Source of the DNA: CAVQCX01 sp963711095
GTDB lineage: Bacteria; Pseudomonadota; Gammaproteobacteria; Chromatiales; Chromatiaceae
Direction of reading: 5' to 3'
Length of the DNA stretch: 64,000 bases
Assembly (NCBI GenBank): GCA_963711095.1
Contig: CAVQCX010000018.1
Coordinates: 124,001 to 188,000, forward strand
Shown here one piece after another: positions 46,609 through 55,353 of the stretch (positions are counted from its first letter, which is position 1; each line of letters begins with the position of its first letter). Under the pieces are notes generated by a model, which did not search any database, was not told where the DNA came from, and worked only from the letters and a program-made list of their open reading frames with translations. A program made the position numbers and the translations under genes.

Positions 46609-47432
46609 CGCGCCCCTCCCAGGATCAGCCAGCCCCAGGTGAACACTGGGGCGGCGGCGGTCAGGCTGTCGATGCGATCGAGCACCCCACCGTGGCCCGG
46701 CAGCAGCGTGCCGCTGTCCTTGAGCCCGCAGCGGCGCTTGAGCAGACTCTCGAACAGATCCCCAACCACCGAGGCCAGGGTGGTCGCCCAGCACAGCACC
46801 AGCGTCGTCCAGGCCGCGATGCCGGGCACGGGCGCCCACCAGACGAGAAACACAGCGCACAGGGACGACCCCGCCAGGGCCCCGTACAGCCCCTCGCGGG
46901 TCTTGCCCGGGCTGAGCTGGGGCGCCAGCTTGGTACGGCCCCAGCGACGCCCGACGAAGTACGCTGCACTGTCGCTCACCCAGACGAGCACCAACAGGAA
47001 AAGCACCATCTCGGGCCCGGCCTCACCGTTGTTGTGAAGCAGCAGCACCCCGGCCCAGGCGGGGATCAGCACCGGCAAGGCCGCGAGCGCAGTGACCAGG
47101 TCTGGGCGGGCCGGACGCGGCTCCGGCGGGCGCACCCCCACGAGCAGCGCGGCAACCGCCAGCCACCAGGCCGCCGCCAGCCCCAGCAGCCAAACGCCCA
47201 GTGCCGGGACCCCGAGCAGGCCCAGCAACAGGAGCATGCCGAGGGCGAGCGCGCCCAGGGCGAGCGCCCGCGTCCAGCGCCCCACCAGACCCGCAAGACG
47301 CAGCCATTCCAACGCCCCGAGCAGCAGCACCAGCCCGAGCAAGACCGCCAGATAGGCGCTAGGTAGCCAGAGCACAGCGGCGGCGACCAGGGGCGCGAGC
47401 AGGAAAGCCGTGAGGGTGCGTTGATCGAGCAA
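46605..47432 (-). CDS. cdsA: Phosphatidate cytidylyltransferase (CDP-diacylglycerol synthase)
   Basis: A 275-residue integral membrane enzyme making CDP-diacylglycerol from phosphatidic acid and CTP, the precursor of all phospholipids. It has eight or so hydrophobic segments. The C-terminal signature SLLKRRCGLKDSGTLLPGHG, followed by GVLDRID, matches the family pattern exactly. The first codon of the frame is TTG at 47432 with a weak Shine-Dalgarno, so the start is not certain; this may reflect coupling to uppS, whose frame-corrected stop would be only 18 bp away. Confidence 0.94.
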   Translation of the reverse strand: MLDQRTLTAFLLAPLVAAAVLWLPSAYLAVLLGLVLLLGALEWLRLAGLVGRWTRALALGALALGMLLLLGLLGVPALGVWLLGLAAAWWLAVAALLVGVRPPEPRPARPDLVTALAALPVLIPAWAGVLLLHNNGEAGPEMVLFLLVLVWVSDSAAYFVGRRWGRTKLAPQLSPGKTREGLYGALAGSSLCAVFLVWWAPVPGIAAWTTLVLCWATTLASVVGDLFESLLKRRCGLKDSGTLLPGHGGVLDRIDSLTAAAPVFTWGWLILGGAR

Positions 47433-47514
47433 GAGGGTGCCGTTGGCGGCTCAGGTCCGCGGCGAGGTCTGGGGCGGGGATTGCGCCTGCTCGCCGGTGC
47501 GCCCGAACCGACGC

Positions 47515-48246
47515 TCACGGCGGGCGAACGCATCGAGGGCAACCTCGAGACTCCGCCTCACCGAAATCAGGCCACAGGCAATCGGTGAAGTAGAGCTCGG
47601 CGTAAGCCGCATGCCAGAGCAGGAAATTGCTCAGGCGCTGCTCACCTCCGGTGCGGATCAGCAGATCCAGGTCCGGCAGTCCTGCGAAGCTCAGCTCGCC
47701 GGCCAGGGTCTGCTCATCGACCTGCTCGGGGAGCAGATCACCCGCCAGGACCCGGGCGGCGATACGGCGCGTCGCCTGGGTGATGTCCCAGCGACCCCCG
47801 TAGTTGGCCGCGACCTGCAGGATCAGGCCCGTGTTGTCGCGGGTGAGCGCCTCGGCTGCGGCGATCCGGCCCCGGAGCTTGCCGGGGAAGCCCGAGCGCT
47901 CGCCGATCACGCACAGCCTGACGTTGGTGCTGTTGAGCCGGCGCACCTCGCGGTAGAGGGCAGTCATGAACAGATCCATCAGCAGGTTGACCTCCTGCCT
48001 GGGACGCTGCCAGTTCTCGCTGCTGAAGGCAAACAACGTCAGCACCTGGACACCTTTGCGGGCGCATTGCTCCACGGTCGTGCGCACCGACTCCACACCC
48101 GCCCGGTGGCCGACGTGGCGTGGCAGGTGCCGTTTGAGCGCCCAGCGGCCATTGCCGTCCATGATGACCGCCACATGGCGCGGCAACCGGGCAACGGCGA
48201 GCGCCCCGTTGCGGGCGTCCTCCTCGCCTAGGCTATCAGCCGGCAC
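47515..48246 (-). CDS. uppS: Undecaprenyl diphosphate synthase, frameshifted near the C-terminus
   Basis: Cis-prenyltransferase making the C55 lipid carrier for peptidoglycan and O-antigen. HVAVIMDGNGRWALKRHLPR (catalytic Asp30), then TLFAFSSENWQRP, and LPDLDLLIRTGGEQRLSNFL with LLWHAAYAELYF are intact. GTG start with AGAGGTG. After LWPDFGEA the frame reads unrelated residues to a stop at 47515. One base in the GGTGAGGCGG stretch (about 47552-47562) shifts the expected tail SLEVALDAFARRERRFGRTG into another frame, which ends at 47451. As written the protein is 243 residues, losing the last helix; a real truncation or a sequence error are both possible. Confidence 0.93.
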   Translation of the reverse strand: MPADSLGEEDARNGALAVARLPRHVAVIMDGNGRWALKRHLPRHVGHRAGVESVRTTVEQCARKGVQVLTLFAFSSENWQRPRQEVNLLMDLFMTALYREVRRLNSTNVRLCVIGERSGFPGKLRGRIAAAEALTRDNTGLILQVAANYGGRWDITQATRRIAARVLAGDLLPEQVDEQTLAGELSFAGLPDLDLLIRTGGEQRLSNFLLWHAAYAELYFTDCLWPDFGEAESRGCPRCVRPP

Positions 48247-48271
48247 GCATACACCTCTTTCTGCCGGCCGG

Positions 48272-48829
48272 CTACACAGCCATCAGATCGGTTTCTTTGG
48301 TCGCCAGGACGTTGTCAATCTCCTTGATGTGCTGGTCGGTGAGCTTCTGGATGATCTCCTGACCACGCCGCTCGTCATCCTCCGAGATCAGCTTTTCCTT
48401 GACCAGGGCCTTGAGGTCGCCATTGGCGTCGCGCCGGATGTTGCGCACCGCAACCCGCGCCTGCTCGGCCTCATGGCGCACCACCTTGATCAGGTCGCGG
48501 CGCCGCTCTTCGGTGAGTGGCGGCATGGGAACCCGGATGACGCTGCCGGCGGTGTTGGGGTTCAGCCCCAGGTCCGACTCCATGATTGCCTTCTCCACCG
48601 GTTTGACCATAGCCTGCTCCCAGGGCTGCACCGCCAGGGTGCGCGAATCCTCGACCCGGACGTTCGCGACCTGGTTGAGGGGCACCTCCGAGCCGTAGTA
48701 GCTCACCCGCATATGATCGAGCAGGCTTGGATGGGCTCGCCCGGTCCGGATCTTGGCGAGCTCCACGCCCAAAGCCTCCACAGTCTTGCCCATGCGCCCC
48801 GCCGCATCCTTCTTTACGTCGTCGATCAT
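48272..48829 (-). CDS. frr: Ribosome recycling factor
   Basis: A 185-residue factor splitting post-termination ribosomes with EF-G. It starts MIDDVKKDAAGRMGKTVEAL. RTGRAHPSLLDHMRVSYYGS (about 31-50), the hinge PLNQVANVRVEDSRTLAVQPWE (about 54-75, given in part) and ESDLGLNPNTAGSVIRVPMP (about 88-107) are conserved. Gaps are 2 bp to pyrH and 25 bp to uppS, so it lies in a tight operon. Confidence 0.97.
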   Translation of the reverse strand: MIDDVKKDAAGRMGKTVEALGVELAKIRTGRAHPSLLDHMRVSYYGSEVPLNQVANVRVEDSRTLAVQPWEQAMVKPVEKAIMESDLGLNPNTAGSVIRVPMPPLTEERRRDLIKVVRHEAEQARVAVRNIRRDANGDLKALVKEKLISEDDERRGQEIIQKLTDQHIKEIDNVLATKETDLMAV

Positions 48830-48831
48830 AG

Positions 48832-49554
48832 TCAGTTCCCGCCCTCCACGAGAGAGCCGATCGCCTCGCCCTGCAGCAGGCGGAGCATGGCCCCGGGCTG
48901 ATTGATGTTCATGACGCGCAACGGCAGGCGATGGTCACGACAGAGCACGATCGCGGTCGTATCCATCACTCGCAGGTCCTGCCGGAGCACCTCAGCGTAG
49001 CTCAGTCGCGGATAGAGAACAGCATCCGCCACCTTGACCGGATCGGCAGAGTATATCCCGTCGACCTTGGTGGCCTTGATCAGCAGTTGGGCCCCGATCT
49101 CGATGGCCCGCAGGCTGGCCGCAGAGTCGGTGGTGAAGAACGGGTTGCCGGTCCCGGCGACCAGGATCACCACCCGCCCCTTCTCCAGATGCCGTATGGC
49201 GCGACGGCGGATGTAGTCTTCGCAGACCTGGTTGATCTTGAGCGCCGACATCACCCGGGCGGCGATGCCCTGCCGCTCCAGGGCATCCTGCATCGCCAGG
49301 CCGTTCACGACGGTCGCGAGCATCCCCATCTGGTCGCCGACCACACGGTCGATGCCGGCCTCGGCCAGGCCGGCACCACGAAAGATGTTGCCGCCCCCGA
49401 TGACCAGACCGATCTGGGCGCCGGCCTCGTACATCTGCTTGATCTCGGCGGCCAGCCGAGCGATGACCGTGGGCTCGATCCCGTAGTCGCCCTCGCCCAT
49501 CAGGGCCTCGCCGCTGAGCTTGAGCACCACGCGTTGGTAGACCAGACCGGTCAT
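48832..49554 (-). CDS. pyrH: Uridylate kinase
   Basis: A 240-residue hexameric UMP kinase in pyrimidine nucleotide synthesis. VYQRVVLKLSGEALMGEGDY near the N-terminus is the phosphate-binding region. VIGGGNIFRGAGLAEAGIDR (about 52-71), LVAGTGNPFFTTDSAASLRA and KATKVDGIYSADPVKV follow. The ATG at 49554 is chosen by family length; the frame extends 21 codons further without a signal. It is 52 bp after tsf. Confidence 0.96.
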   Translation of the reverse strand: MTGLVYQRVVLKLSGEALMGEGDYGIEPTVIARLAAEIKQMYEAGAQIGLVIGGGNIFRGAGLAEAGIDRVVGDQMGMLATVVNGLAMQDALERQGIAARVMSALKINQVCEDYIRRRAIRHLEKGRVVILVAGTGNPFFTTDSAASLRAIEIGAQLLIKATKVDGIYSADPVKVADAVLYPRLSYAEVLRQDLRVMDTTAIVLCRDHRLPLRVMNINQPGAMLRLLQGEAIGSLVEGGN

Positions 49555-49606
49555 GCGGGCTTCGTCTCGGATGTCTTCGCCGATCGGCCTCCGGGGGGCC
49601 GCCCCC

Positions 49607-50494
49607 TCAGGCGCCACGGGCCTGCGCCATCACCTCTTCGGCGAAGTTCTCGCTGCGCTTTTCGATGCCTTCCCCGACCTCGAAGCGCTGGAAGCGCACC
49701 ACCCGGGCGCCGGTCTTCTCCAGCAGCTTGGCTACGCTGGTGTCGGCGTCCTTGACGAACGGCTGGCCGTGCAGGGTGATCTCGGCGAGCCACTTGCGCA
49801 ACCGACCCTCAATCATCTTCTCCACAATATTCATGGGCTTGCCGCTGTCGCGGGCCTGCGCCATGTAGATCTCGCGCTCCTTGTCCTGCATCGACTGGGG
49901 GACGTCGGCCTCGGACACGCATACCGGATTGCTGGCCGCCACATGCATGGCGATGTCCTTGCCGAGATCCAGGCTACCACCCTCGATCTCCACCATCACG
50001 CCGATGCGCACCCCATGCACATAGCTAGCGATCAGCCCCGAGTCGCTCTGGTAGCGGGCAAAACGGCGCACCGTCATGTTCTCGCCGAGCTTGGCCACCA
50101 GCGCCTCGCGCGCTTGATCCACGGTGGTCTGCTCGCCTTCATGCAGCGCCTGGCCCAGCAGCGCCGCGACATCCTCTGCGCCGCCGCTCAGGGCACGCTC
50201 GGCCACCGCATCGGCAAAGGAGCAGAAGTTGGCATCCTTGGCGACGAAATCGGTCTCGCAGTTGACCTCCAGCATCGCAGCGCTCCTGGCATCCTCGCTC
50301 GTCTTGATCACGATGATACCCTCCGCGGCGATGCGGCCCGCCTTCTTGGCGGCCTTGGCCTGACCGGACTTGCGCATCAGCTCGATGGCCGCCTCGATGT
50401 CTCCGTCGGTCTCCACCAACGCCTTCTTGCACTCCATCATGCCGGCACCAGTGCGCTCGCGGAGCTCCTTTACCAGGGAGGCTGTGATTGCCAT
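49607..50494 (-). CDS. tsf: Elongation factor Ts
   Basis: A 295-residue nucleotide-exchange factor for EF-Tu. The N-terminal UBA-like domain reads SLVKELRERTGAGMMECKKAL, the core holds the TDFVAKD motif (about 81-87) that inserts in EF-Tu, and HVAASNPVCVSEADVP marks the second subdomain. It follows rpsB by 112 bp; this pair is usually one transcript. Confidence 0.97.
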   Translation of the reverse strand: MAITASLVKELRERTGAGMMECKKALVETDGDIEAAIELMRKSGQAKAAKKAGRIAAEGIIVIKTSEDARSAAMLEVNCETDFVAKDANFCSFADAVAERALSGGAEDVAALLGQALHEGEQTTVDQAREALVAKLGENMTVRRFARYQSDSGLIASYVHGVRIGVMVEIEGGSLDLGKDIAMHVAASNPVCVSEADVPQSMQDKEREIYMAQARDSGKPMNIVEKMIEGRLRKWLAEITLHGQPFVKDADTSVAKLLEKTGARVVRFQRFEVGEGIEKRSENFAEEVMAQARGA

Positions 50495-50606
50495 GGGTCT
50501 GTCACCTCATTGCTTCGAAACTTGGGATCGGGATGCAAGCCAGCCCCACACGGTATCGACACCGTGGCGGAGCTGGTCTGAGCGACAAGGCGGCGGCAGC
50601 GCCGCT

Positions 50607-51356
50607 TCAGGCGCCGGCGCCCTCGTTGACTTCGACGAACTCGTCTCCCGATGCCCCGGCGGTCTGAGCCGCCACGCTGCGGCCCTCGAGCACCGCGGCC
50701 GAGGCCCCCTGGAGATACAGCTGTACCGCCCGGATGGCGTCGTCGTTGCCGGGGATAACGTAATCGACCCCTTCGGTGGAATTGTTGGTGTCGACCACCG
50801 CCACCACGGGGATACCGAGCTTGGATGCCTCACTGACGGCGATCTTCTCGTGGCCGACATCGATGATGAACAGCGCATCCGGCAGGCCGTTGGTGTGCTT
50901 GATGCCGCCGAGGCTGCGCTCCAGCTTCTCCATGTCACGGCGAATCCCCAACGCCTCCTTCTTGCTGAACTTCTGGTCCAGCGACCCGTCGGCGCCCATC
51001 GCCTCGAGCTCGAGCAGGCGCTTGATCGACTGGCGAATGGTCTTGAAGTTGGTCAGCATGCCACCCAGCCAACGGTGGTTGACGTAGGGCATACCGCAGC
51101 GCTGCGCCTCTTCACGCACCGCGTCGCGGGCCGAGCGCTTGGTGCCGACGAACAGGATCTTGCCGCCGTTGGCGGCGAGCTTGCCCACGAAGTTCATCGC
51201 GTCCTCATACAGGGGGACGGTCTTCTCGAGGTTGATGATATGGATCTTGTTGCGCTGACCGAAGATGTAAGGCCTCATCCTCGGGTTCCAGTGACGGGTC
51301 TGGTGACCGAAGTGCACGCCAGCCTCGATCATCTGGCGCATGGATAGCTTGCTCAT
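50607..51356 (-). CDS. rpsB: 30S ribosomal protein S2
   Basis: A 249-residue small-subunit protein. SMRQMIEAGVHFGHQTRHWN, PYIFGQRNKIHIINLEKT, VNHRWLGGMLTNFKTIRQSI and the second S2 signature PDALFIIDVGHEKIAVSEAS are all present. The ATG at 51356 has a GGAG ten bases upstream. The frame continues 64 codons upstream, but that part is the untranslated leader. Confidence 0.97.
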   Translation of the reverse strand: MSKLSMRQMIEAGVHFGHQTRHWNPRMRPYIFGQRNKIHIINLEKTVPLYEDAMNFVGKLAANGGKILFVGTKRSARDAVREEAQRCGMPYVNHRWLGGMLTNFKTIRQSIKRLLELEAMGADGSLDQKFSKKEALGIRRDMEKLERSLGGIKHTNGLPDALFIIDVGHEKIAVSEASKLGIPVVAVVDTNNSTEGVDYVIPGNDDAIRAVQLYLQGASAAVLEGRSVAAQTAGASGDEFVEVNEGAGA

Positions 51357-51652
51357 GGACGACTCCAAAAGTTTGGTACGGGTTGGGCCTCCACGCGCCC
51401 CGGACGGCAACCCGCCGCAGCGGGCACCCGGCCGACCGTGTCGACGCGTGTGTGGGATCTCATTCCAAAGGCGCAGGAAACGCGCTTCCCCGCGCATCTC
51501 CGACGCGCCGAGGCCGACGCATACGTCGGCTCGGCAGTGCAAAATCAAACACTTGCGCGCTTAATCGAGCAGCGGGACATCCAGGTCCCCAATCCGCAGA
51601 CGGCATCAGGCCGGCCCACGAATCGCGAATCGTTTGCGATTCGGCGGCGCGT
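51357..51652 (-). promoter_or_regulatory. Long rpsB 5' leader (possible S2 autoregulation)
   Basis: From the predicted -10 box the transcript would start near 51646, giving a leader of about 290 nt before the rpsB ATG. It is GC-rich and can form hairpins, for example CGAATCGC/GCGATTCG at about 51620-51645. In E. coli and other gammaproteobacteria S2 represses its own leader; the long leader here fits that, but I have not matched its structure. Confidence 0.4.
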
Positions 51653-51681
51653 TTTATACCATACTCGGATCACCGCGACAA
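51653..51681 (-). promoter_or_regulatory. Sigma-70-type promoter of rpsB
   Basis: On the minus strand TTGTCG (51681-51676), a 17-base spacer, then TATAAA (51658-51653). TGG just before the -10 forms an extended -10 (TGGTATAAA). Confidence 0.6.
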
Positions 51682-51710
51682 TTGCCTTGCCCTCTACAAG
51701 GTCTTAATTT
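51682..51710 (+). promoter_or_regulatory. Sigma-70-type promoter of map
   Basis: On the plus strand TTGCCT (51682-51687), a 17-base spacer, then TAATTT (51705-51710). The map ATG is 27 bases after the -10. Its -35 directly abuts the -35 of the opposing rpsB promoter. Confidence 0.5.
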
Positions 51711-51737
51711 TCCCGGCTTTTCTGCCGAGCCCTGCGC

Positions 51738-52523
51738 ATGAGCGTTACCATCAAGACCCCGGATGAGATCGAAAAGATGCGCGTCGCCGGTCGCCTCGGC
51801 GCCGAGGTGCTGGAGATGATTGAAGACTATGTGCGGCCCGGGACTACCACCGACGAGATCGACGCCCTGTGCCACGACTACATCGTCAACGTGCAGCAGG
51901 GGATCCCGGCCCCGCTGAACTACCGCGGCTTCCCGAAATCCGTGTGTACTTCGGTTAACCACCAAGTCTGCCACGGAATCCCTGGCAACAAGCGGCTCAA
52001 GAACGGCGACATCGTCAACGTCGATGTCACGGTGATCAAGGACGGCTTCCACGGTGACACCAGCAAGATGTTCTTCGTCGGAGAGCCCTCAGTCCTGGCG
52101 CGCCGGCTGGTGCGCATCACCCAGGACGCCATGTGGATCGGCATCCGCCAGGTCCGCCCCGGGACCCGCCTGGGCGACGTCGGCCACGCCATCCAGCAGT
52201 TCGTCGAATCCCACCACTACAGCGTGGTCCAGGAATACTGCGGCCACGGTATCGGCAAGGCGTTTCACGAGGAGCCCCAGGTACTGCACTACGGCACGCC
52301 GGGTACCGGCCTGCGACTGCAGGCCGGCATGTGCTTCACCGTGGAGCCGATGGTCAATGCCGGCAAACGCCACGTCAAGCTGTTGCCCGACGGTTGGACC
52401 GTGGTGACCAAGGACCGCTCGCTCTCGGCCCAGTGGGAGCACACAGTGCTGGTCACAGCGGAAGGCCACGAGGTCCTGACCCTGCGCGCCGAAGAGCTCG
52501 CCGCCGCTCGCGCGGCCGGCTGA
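51738..52523 (+). CDS. map: Methionine aminopeptidase (type I)
   Basis: A 261-residue enzyme removing the initiator Met from nascent proteins. The five metal ligands are visible: Asp96 (NVDVTV), Asp107 (FHGDTS), His170 (YCGHGIGKAFHEEP), Glu203 (TVEPMV) and Glu234 (QWEHTV). It is divergent from rpsB, the standard gammaproteobacterial arrangement, which lets ribosome and Met-removal capacity rise together. It is followed by glnD after 14 bp. Confidence 0.97.
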   Translation: MSVTIKTPDEIEKMRVAGRLGAEVLEMIEDYVRPGTTTDEIDALCHDYIVNVQQGIPAPLNYRGFPKSVCTSVNHQVCHGIPGNKRLKNGDIVNVDVTVIKDGFHGDTSKMFFVGEPSVLARRLVRITQDAMWIGIRQVRPGTRLGDVGHAIQQFVESHHYSVVQEYCGHGIGKAFHEEPQVLHYGTPGTGLRLQAGMCFTVEPMVNAGKRHVKLLPDGWTVVTKDRSLSAQWEHTVLVTAEGHEVLTLRAEELAAARAAG

Positions 52524-52537
52524 CCCGGCGTGCACCG

Positions 52538-55189
52538 GTGAGCACCGCCGCGTTCGACACCGCCGAGCTGGACCATTGCATCGCCCAGGCGGCGGTGCCC
52601 ATCGCTGCCTTCCGCCGCGCCATCGACGAGGGCATAGCCCTGCTGCGCCGCCGCTTCGAGGCCGGAGAGCCGGTCTCCATTCTGGTCGGCGAGCGAGCGC
52701 GCCAGACGGACGCCCTGGTTACGCGGGCCTGGGCCCGTTTCGTGGCGGGGACGGCGGACGCCAGCCTGGTCGCCGTCGGTGGCTACGGCCGGGGCGAGCT
52801 GCACCCGGCCTCGGACGTTGACCTGCTGATCCTGATCGGGCACGAAACCCCGTCCCTTGCGGCCGGTATCGGCGAGCTGCTGACGTTTCTCTGGGATATA
52901 GGTCTGGAGGTCGGCCACAGCGTGCGCTCGGTGGAGGACTGCGTGCGCGAGGCCGAGCGCGACCTCACGGTCGCCACCAACATGATGGAATCGCGCCTGC
53001 TCGCGGGCAGCCCGGCCCTGCACCAGGCGATGCGCCAGGCCATCGCCCCGGACCGGATGTGGCCGAGCGAGCGCTTCTTTCCCGCCAAGCGCCAGGAGCA
53101 GCGCAACCGACATCTCAAGTACGACGACACCGCCTACAATCTCGAGCCCAACCTCAAGGAGAGTCCCGGGGGGCTGCGCGACATCCAGATCATCGGCTGG
53201 GTGGCCAAGCGCCATTTCGGCACGGACTCCATGCGCGGGCTGGTCGAGCACGGCTTTCTCACCGAGTCCGAGCATCAGACCCTGGTGCAGAGCCAGGATC
53301 ATCTGTGGCGCATCCGCTTCGCGCTTCACCTGCTGCATGGGCGCCGCGAGGACCGGTTGCTGTTCGATTTCCAGCGCACGCTGGCCGAGCAGTTCGGTTA
53401 TCGCGACCAGGAAGAGAGCCTAGCGGTCGAGCAGTTCATGCAGAGCTACTACCGCGCGGTCATGGAGGTCAGCCGCCTCAATGAGATGCTCCTGCAGCTG
53501 TTCGAAGAGGCGATCCTGCTGCACGATCACCTCGAGCCTCCAAGCCGGATCAACGCCCGCTTCCAGGCACGCAGCGGCTTTCTTGAGGTGACGCACCCGG
53601 AGGTCTTCAAGCGCTATCCGTTCGCGCTCCTGGAGGTATTCCTGATCCTGCAGCAGCACCCGGGCCTGCAGGGCGTGCGCGCCAGCACCATCCGGCTGAT
53701 CCGCGACCACCGCTACCTGATCGACGAGGGCTTCCGCCGCGACCTGCGCTCGCGCAGCCTGTTCATGGAGATCCTGCGCCAGGGCCACGGCCTGACCCAC
53801 CAGCTGCGGCACATGAACCGCTACGGCATCCTCGCCGCCTACCTGCCGGCCTTCGCCAACATCGTCGGACGCATGCAGTACGACCTGTTCCACGTCTACA
53901 CCGTGGACGAGCACACCCTGTTCGTGCTTCGCAACCTGCGCCGTTTCTCGGTGCCCAAGCACCGCAGCGAGTTCCCGCTGTGCAGCGAGGTCGTGCTCAA
54001 CATCCCCAAGCTCGAGCTGCTCTATCTCGCCGCGCTGTTCCACGACATCGCCAAGGGACGCGGCGGCGATCACTCGGAGCTGGGCGCGGCGGACGCGCGC
54101 AACTTCTGCCTGCAGCACGGCCTGAGCGAATTCGACGCCGGGCTGGTGGCCTGGCTGGTGCAGCGCCATCTGGTCATGTCCATGACCGCCCAGCGCAAGG
54201 ATATCAGCGACCCGGAGGTGATCCGCGAGTTCGCGGAGACAGTGCGCAGCTCCGAGCGACTCGACTATCTGTATCTGCTGACCGTGGCGGACTCCCACGC
54301 CACCAATCCGAACCGCTGGAACTCCTGGAAGGATGCGCTGCTGCGCGAGCTCTACAGCGCCACCCGCCGCGCCCTGGTGCGCGGCCTGGACAGCCTGCAG
54401 GCCCAGGACGCCCTGATCCAGGACAAGCAGGCCGCCGCCATGGAGGCGCTGCAGCGCCAGGGCATCCCGGCAGAAGCCACCGTCTCGCTCTGGGCGACGC
54501 TCAGCGTGGACTATTTCATACAGGCGACCCCCGAGGAGATCGCCTGGCAGTCCCAGGTGGTGATCCGCTCAGATGTGAATGAGCTGCCGCTGGTGGTCGT
54601 GCGCCCCACCACCCGGCGCGGATCCAGCGAGGTATTCATCTACGGCCCTGAGCAGGACCAGCTGTTCGCCCTGGTCACAACCATGCTTGATCAGCTGGGG
54701 CTCAATATCGTCGCCGCCCGAATCGAGACGGCCGACAACGACTACACCCTGCACAGCTACCTGTTACTGGAAGAAAACGGCGACCCGATCGGCGGCCCGC
54801 TGCGCGAAGAAGAGATCCGTGATGCCTTGCATAAGGGCCTGCGGCGGCCCGAGCGGGTCGACCTGCTGGCCACCCGGCGACTGCCCCGTCGGTTGCGCCA
54901 TTTCACGGCCCCCACCCAGATCGAGTTCTCCCAGGACCTGCGCAATCAGCGAACCCTGGTGCGACTGCGCACCAGCGACCGGCCGGGGCTGCTGGCCCGC
55001 GTCGGACTGGCCTTTGCCGACTGCAGAGTGCGGCTGCTCAACGCCAAGATCGCCACGCTCGGTGCCGAGGCCGAGGACGTCTTCTTCGTGACCGACCACC
55101 GCGGTCGCCCGCTGCACGAGCAGGCCGAGCTCGACTGCCTGCGCAACGCCCTGCTGGATCGGCTGAGCCGCGCCACACCCGATCGCTGA
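52538..55189 (+). CDS. glnD: Bifunctional uridylyltransferase/uridylyl-removing enzyme GlnD
   Basis: An 883-residue nitrogen sensor that uridylylates and deuridylylates PII. The nucleotidyltransferase domain has VAVGGYGRGELHPASDVDLL (about 75-94). NLKESPGGLRDIQIIGWVAK (about 206-225) is diagnostic. The HD hydrolase domain is near residue 500 (ALFHDIAKGRGGDHSELGA), and two ACT domains bind glutamine (about 690-770 and 805-883, LVRLRTSDRPGLLARVGLAF). It starts with GTG 52538 and a weak Shine-Dalgarno, likely coupled to map. Long frames upstream are shadow sequence inside map. Confidence 0.96.
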   Translation: MSTAAFDTAELDHCIAQAAVPIAAFRRAIDEGIALLRRRFEAGEPVSILVGERARQTDALVTRAWARFVAGTADASLVAVGGYGRGELHPASDVDLLILIGHETPSLAAGIGELLTFLWDIGLEVGHSVRSVEDCVREAERDLTVATNMMESRLLAGSPALHQAMRQAIAPDRMWPSERFFPAKRQEQRNRHLKYDDTAYNLEPNLKESPGGLRDIQIIGWVAKRHFGTDSMRGLVEHGFLTESEHQTLVQSQDHLWRIRFALHLLHGRREDRLLFDFQRTLAEQFGYRDQEESLAVEQFMQSYYRAVMEVSRLNEMLLQLFEEAILLHDHLEPPSRINARFQARSGFLEVTHPEVFKRYPFALLEVFLILQQHPGLQGVRASTIRLIRDHRYLIDEGFRRDLRSRSLFMEILRQGHGLTHQLRHMNRYGILAAYLPAFANIVGRMQYDLFHVYTVDEHTLFVLRNLRRFSVPKHRSEFPLCSEVVLNIPKLELLYLAALFHDIAKGRGGDHSELGAADARNFCLQHGLSEFDAGLVAWLVQRHLVMSMTAQRKDISDPEVIREFAETVRSSERLDYLYLLTVADSHATNPNRWNSWKDALLRELYSATRRALVRGLDSLQAQDALIQDKQAAAMEALQRQGIPAEATVSLWATLSVDYFIQATPEEIAWQSQVVIRSDVNELPLVVVRPTTRRGSSEVFIYGPEQDQLFALVTTMLDQLGLNIVAARIETADNDYTLHSYLLLEENGDPIGGPLREEEIRDALHKGLRRPERVDLLATRRLPRRLRHFTAPTQIEFSQDLRNQRTLVRLRTSDRPGLLARVGLAFADCRVRLLNAKIATLGAEAEDVFFVTDHRGRPLHEQAELDCLRNALLDRLSRATPDR

Positions 55190-55353
55190 GCTGCCCGAGA
55201 AAGGCGATCCGGTTCGTTGATCTGGGTCAGACCCATTTGCGAATTCTCCATAATATTATTGCATTCTGAAGTTCTTTGCCCGTGCGGTCGCAGCGCCAAG
55301 TGCTAGGCAGCCCGCCGCAGACCAGTCACCCCCAGTGTTAGGAGAGCAGCGCC

